This document shows, in pieces, positions 6,127 through 7,247 of a stretch of 7,247 nt of DNA. Below the pieces are notes generated by a model, which made no database searches, was not told where the DNA came from, and was given only the letters and a program-made list of their open reading frames with translations. Source of the DNA: Methanosarcinaceae archaeon (lineage in GTDB: Archaea; Halobacteriota; Methanosarcinia; Methanosarcinales; Methanosarcinaceae); NCBI GenBank assembly GCA_030594665.1, contig JAUVET010000066.1, positions 1 to 7,247 of the forward strand, given 5' to 3'. Both the position numbers and the translations under genes were made by a program. The stretch's first letter is position 1; each line of letters opens with the position of its first letter.

Positions 6127-6155
6127 AAAATATAATCCTGATAGAAAAGGATTAT
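6127..6155 (+). promoter_or_regulatory. TATA element and inverted-repeat operator of the antitoxin gene
   Basis: AAAATATAAT (6127-6136) is a TATA-like element about 60 bp before the antitoxin ATG. Overlapping its end is an inverted repeat, ATAATCCT (6132-6139) and AGGATTAT (6148-6155), with perfect 8-bp arms eight bases apart, so the half-site centres are 16 bp apart. An operator overlapping the promoter is what is expected of a toxin-antitoxin operon that represses itself through its antitoxin; that use is inferred. Confidence 0.5.
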
Positions 6156-6191
6156 TTACAATTAAGACATCGTTTTCAAGTGAGGTCAATT

Positions 6192-6377
6192 ATGGAAACT
6201 GTCAAAGATACGGCAATACAGATGATACATGACATGCCGGATACCATTTCAGTAAATGATATCATAGCTGAATTGTATTTTATAGAAAAAGTAGATGCCG
6301 GATTACAATCTCTTGATGAAGGCAGGGGGATAGAGCATCACGAAGCCAAAGACCGAGTTAAAAAATGGTTAGAATAA
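6192..6377 (+). CDS. Small antitoxin-like protein, 61 aa
   Basis: The protein METVKDTAIQMIHDMP... resembles the short antitoxins paired with RelE/ParE-type toxins in archaea and cyanobacteria. It has an N-terminal helix (3-14), the segment SVNDIIAELYF (20-30), then KVDAGLQSLDEGRGIEH (33-49) and a final helix ending VKKWLE. The LDEGRGI(x)H(x)E(x)K pattern is typical of these antitoxins, which bind DNA at one end and wrap the toxin with the other. I place the start at the ATG at 6192 because GAGGT (6182-6186) lies five bases before it; the GTG at 6180 would put that site inside the gene. No full-length toxin gene follows: a 23-codon frame overlaps its stop and then dut begins. It is therefore either an orphan antitoxin or one whose partner has been lost. 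Confidence 0.75.
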   Translation: METVKDTAIQMIHDMPDTISVNDIIAELYFIEKVDAGLQSLDEGRGIEHHEAKDRVKKWLE

Positions 6378-6436
6378 TCTCCATTGCTGATATCATCAAT
6401 TACATCCGTGGACGCTTCAAGCGCAAAACAAAATAA
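6365..6436 (+). pseudogene. Possible toxin stump overlapping the antitoxin end
   Basis: An ATG at 6365, 10 bp before the antitoxin stop codon, opens a 23-codon frame in another phase, beginning MVRIIS and continuing ADIINYIRGRF to a basic end, RKTK. RelE/ParE toxins commonly start with MVR(I/V)(I/V)WS and have a D-I-x-x-Y-I helix soon after, and toxin starts often overlap antitoxin ends. I read it as the remaining N-terminus of a deleted toxin gene. It could also be a chance frame; there is no dedicated ribosome binding site. Confidence 0.35.
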
Positions 6437-6467
6437 TAATAACCAATCACCCCCAATACAATCACCT

Positions 6468-6980
6468 ATGACTCTATTATCCAAAAATGAACTCTCAAAA
6501 TTAATCTCCGCAACGCCCCCACTCGTGGAAAACATGATCGACCCCAATCTCCAGACACAACCAAACGGCGTTGAAATGACCCTGAAACAAGTCGAAAAAC
6601 TCACCGGCGCAGGAACAGTTGATTACGACAACTCCAGACGCGTGATCCCTGAAAGCGAGATCATCGAATTCGACAGCGCAGGATGGGTAACACTCCCGCA
6701 GGGTTCCTACAAGATACTCTTAAACGAGATCGTGAACATACCCAAAAACATGGCTGCCATCGCAAAACCAAGGTCAAGCCTGCTCCGGTGCGGTGCGACC
6801 CTTGAAACTGCCGTATGGGATGCAGGATATCGCGGGCGCAGTGAATGTATGCTTGTCGTGCACAATCCCGCAGGCTTTAAGGTTGAGAAAGATGCGCGCG
6901 TGATGCAGTTGCTGTTCTATTATCTCAACACAGAGGTCGAAGAAGGATATTCAGGCAGGTACCAGAACGAGAATCTTTGA
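6468..6980 (+). CDS. dut: Archaeal dUTPase (deoxyuridine 5'-triphosphate nucleotidohydrolase)
   Basis: The protein hydrolyses dUTP to dUMP and pyrophosphate in the cytoplasm, keeping uracil out of DNA and supplying dUMP for thymidylate synthesis. It belongs to the trimeric dUTPase/dCTP deaminase fold in the archaeal form. With the start used here (170 aa), the signatures are QPNGVEMTL (31-39), AIAKPRSSLLRCGATLETAVWD (97-118, the phosphate- and nucleotide-binding core), AGYRGR (119-124), ARVMQLLFY (143-151) and the C-terminal GYSGRYQNEN (160-169). I choose ATG 6468 because MTLLSKNEL matches the usual family N-terminus; the in-frame TTG at 6384 would add a low-complexity Asn/Gln/Ser/Pro leader. 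No clear ribosome binding site precedes it. A bifunctional dCTP deaminase/dUTPase is less likely but not excluded. It is more G+C-rich than the helicase and reads as a core gene. Confidence 0.92.
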   Translation: MTLLSKNELSKLISATPPLVENMIDPNLQTQPNGVEMTLKQVEKLTGAGTVDYDNSRRVIPESEIIEFDSAGWVTLPQGSYKILLNEIVNIPKNMAAIAKPRSSLLRCGATLETAVWDAGYRGRSECMLVVHNPAGFKVEKDARVMQLLFYYLNTEVEEGYSGRYQNENL

Positions 6981-7050
6981 TTCTGATCCGGGGAGTACGT
7001 GCCGTTTGCACTTACATCAATCACTTCCTCAGCTTACAACATCCACGTTA

Positions 7051-7101
7051 CCTGCTATCTGTGGGGTAGCAGGCACTCAACTGCGTTAGCAGGTGAGTGT
7101 C
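7051..7101. repeat. Two adjacent hairpins with an alternative pairing
   Basis: Hairpin 1 pairs CCTGCTA (7051-7057) with TAGCAGG (7067-7073). Hairpin 2 pairs GGCACTCA (7072-7079) with TGAGTGTC (7094-7101), including one G-U, and continues inside as CTGC-GTTA-GCAG (7081-7092) beyond a single A/G mismatch. TAGCAGG occurs a second time at 7087-7093, inside hairpin 2, so the left arm CCTGCTA could pair with either copy. This could be a structured 3' untranslated region, a small RNA, or a remnant of a repeat element. Confidence 0.6.
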
Positions 7102-7211
7102 CTTCGTGGTTTATCAATTATCACTTGTTGGAATTTGCATTTTATTAGTCAATATTGTTTGGTTTTTAACTATAATTTGATCAATATATATTTTTTCATA
7201 ATGTTTGGGAT

Positions 7212-7229
7212 CCGCCGCCTGCGGCGGTT
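7212..7229 (+). repeat. GC-rich dispersed palindrome, copy 3
   Basis: CCGCCGC (7212-7218) and GCGGCGG (7221-7227) are perfect arms around CT. The core is the same as copies 1 and 2, and bases 7213-7229 are the exact reverse complement of 500-516. Three copies in 7.2 kb, all intergenic, point to a dispersed extragenic palindrome family. Confidence 0.8.
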
Positions 7230-7247
7230 GCATCGGTTTTGGTTTTA

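Larger units (their letters stand above)
6981..7247. other. Gene-free region after dut
   Basis: No frame here looks coding on either strand. It contains a pair of tightly packed hairpins (7051-7101), a strongly A+T-rich stretch with T-runs (for example 7164-7168 and 7191-7196) that may end dut transcription or hold a promoter, and copy 3 of the GC-rich palindrome near the window edge. Confidence 0.6.

Noticed and set aside
6180..6191. GTG start for the antitoxin-like protein
   Set aside because: The GAGGT ribosome binding site at 6182-6186 is correctly spaced for the ATG at 6192 and would lie inside the gene if the GTG were used.
6384..6467. Upstream TTG extension of the dUTPase (28 extra residues)
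   Set aside because: The extension is low-complexity (Asn, Gln, Ser, Pro), starts with a rare codon without a ribosome binding site and is not part of the family; MTLLSKNEL at 6468 fits the usual N-terminus.

Overview
The window most likely comes from a methanogen-lineage archaeon of the Methanosarcinales type. A Candidatus Methanoperedens (ANME-2d) relative is a good guess but is not proven. The evidence is a tRNA gene with no encoded CCA, archaeal TATA-like elements, T-run terminators, GGTGA-type ribosome binding sites, a dUTPase of the form I associate with Methanosarcina, and an archaeal-style AAA_14/DUF4143 ATPase. Gene density is low for an archaeon, and the long intergenic stretches are full of inverted and direct repeats, so this looks like an accessory stretch between housekeeping genes.

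Layout. Positions 1-385 have no supported gene but carry a dispersed 10-bp-periodic repeat. A tRNA-Val(CAC) lies at 386-459 and is followed by a T-run terminator. Positions 471-832 hold two copies of a GC-rich palindrome and then an operator-like array of 32-bp units that contains the promoter of a 428-aa AAA_14/DUF4143 ATPase gene (833-2119). Two small winged-helix DNA-binding protein genes follow on the same strand (2232-2525 and 2826-3272). A 170-bp MITE-like inverted-repeat element with 8-bp flanking direct repeats sits between them. On the opposite strand, convergent with the second winged-helix gene, is an 863-aa helicase IV-like (UvrD/HelD) superfamily 1 helicase with an N-terminal membrane segment and an embedded PD-(D/E)XK-like nuclease insertion (3337-5928).

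Positions 5929-6191 form a divergent control region with a separate inverted repeat for each direction: one over the helicase promoter, and one over the promoter of a 61-aa antitoxin-like gene (6192-6377). A 23-codon reading frame overlaps the antitoxin stop and looks like the stump of its toxin. It is followed by an intact dut gene (6468-6980). The tail (6981-7247) has no gene but contains two tightly packed hairpins and a third copy of the GC-rich palindrome.

How the parts relate. The tRNA and dut are housekeeping genes. The genes between them (ATPase, two winged-helix proteins, a nuclease-bearing helicase, an antitoxin without a full toxin) are typical accessory or genome-conflict content, and the helicase and winged-helix genes are visibly more A+T-rich than the ATPase and dut genes. 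No operon links them firmly. The most notable signals are the promoter-embedded palindrome array before the ATPase, the membrane-anchored helicase-nuclease with its own operator candidate, and the MITE-like element.
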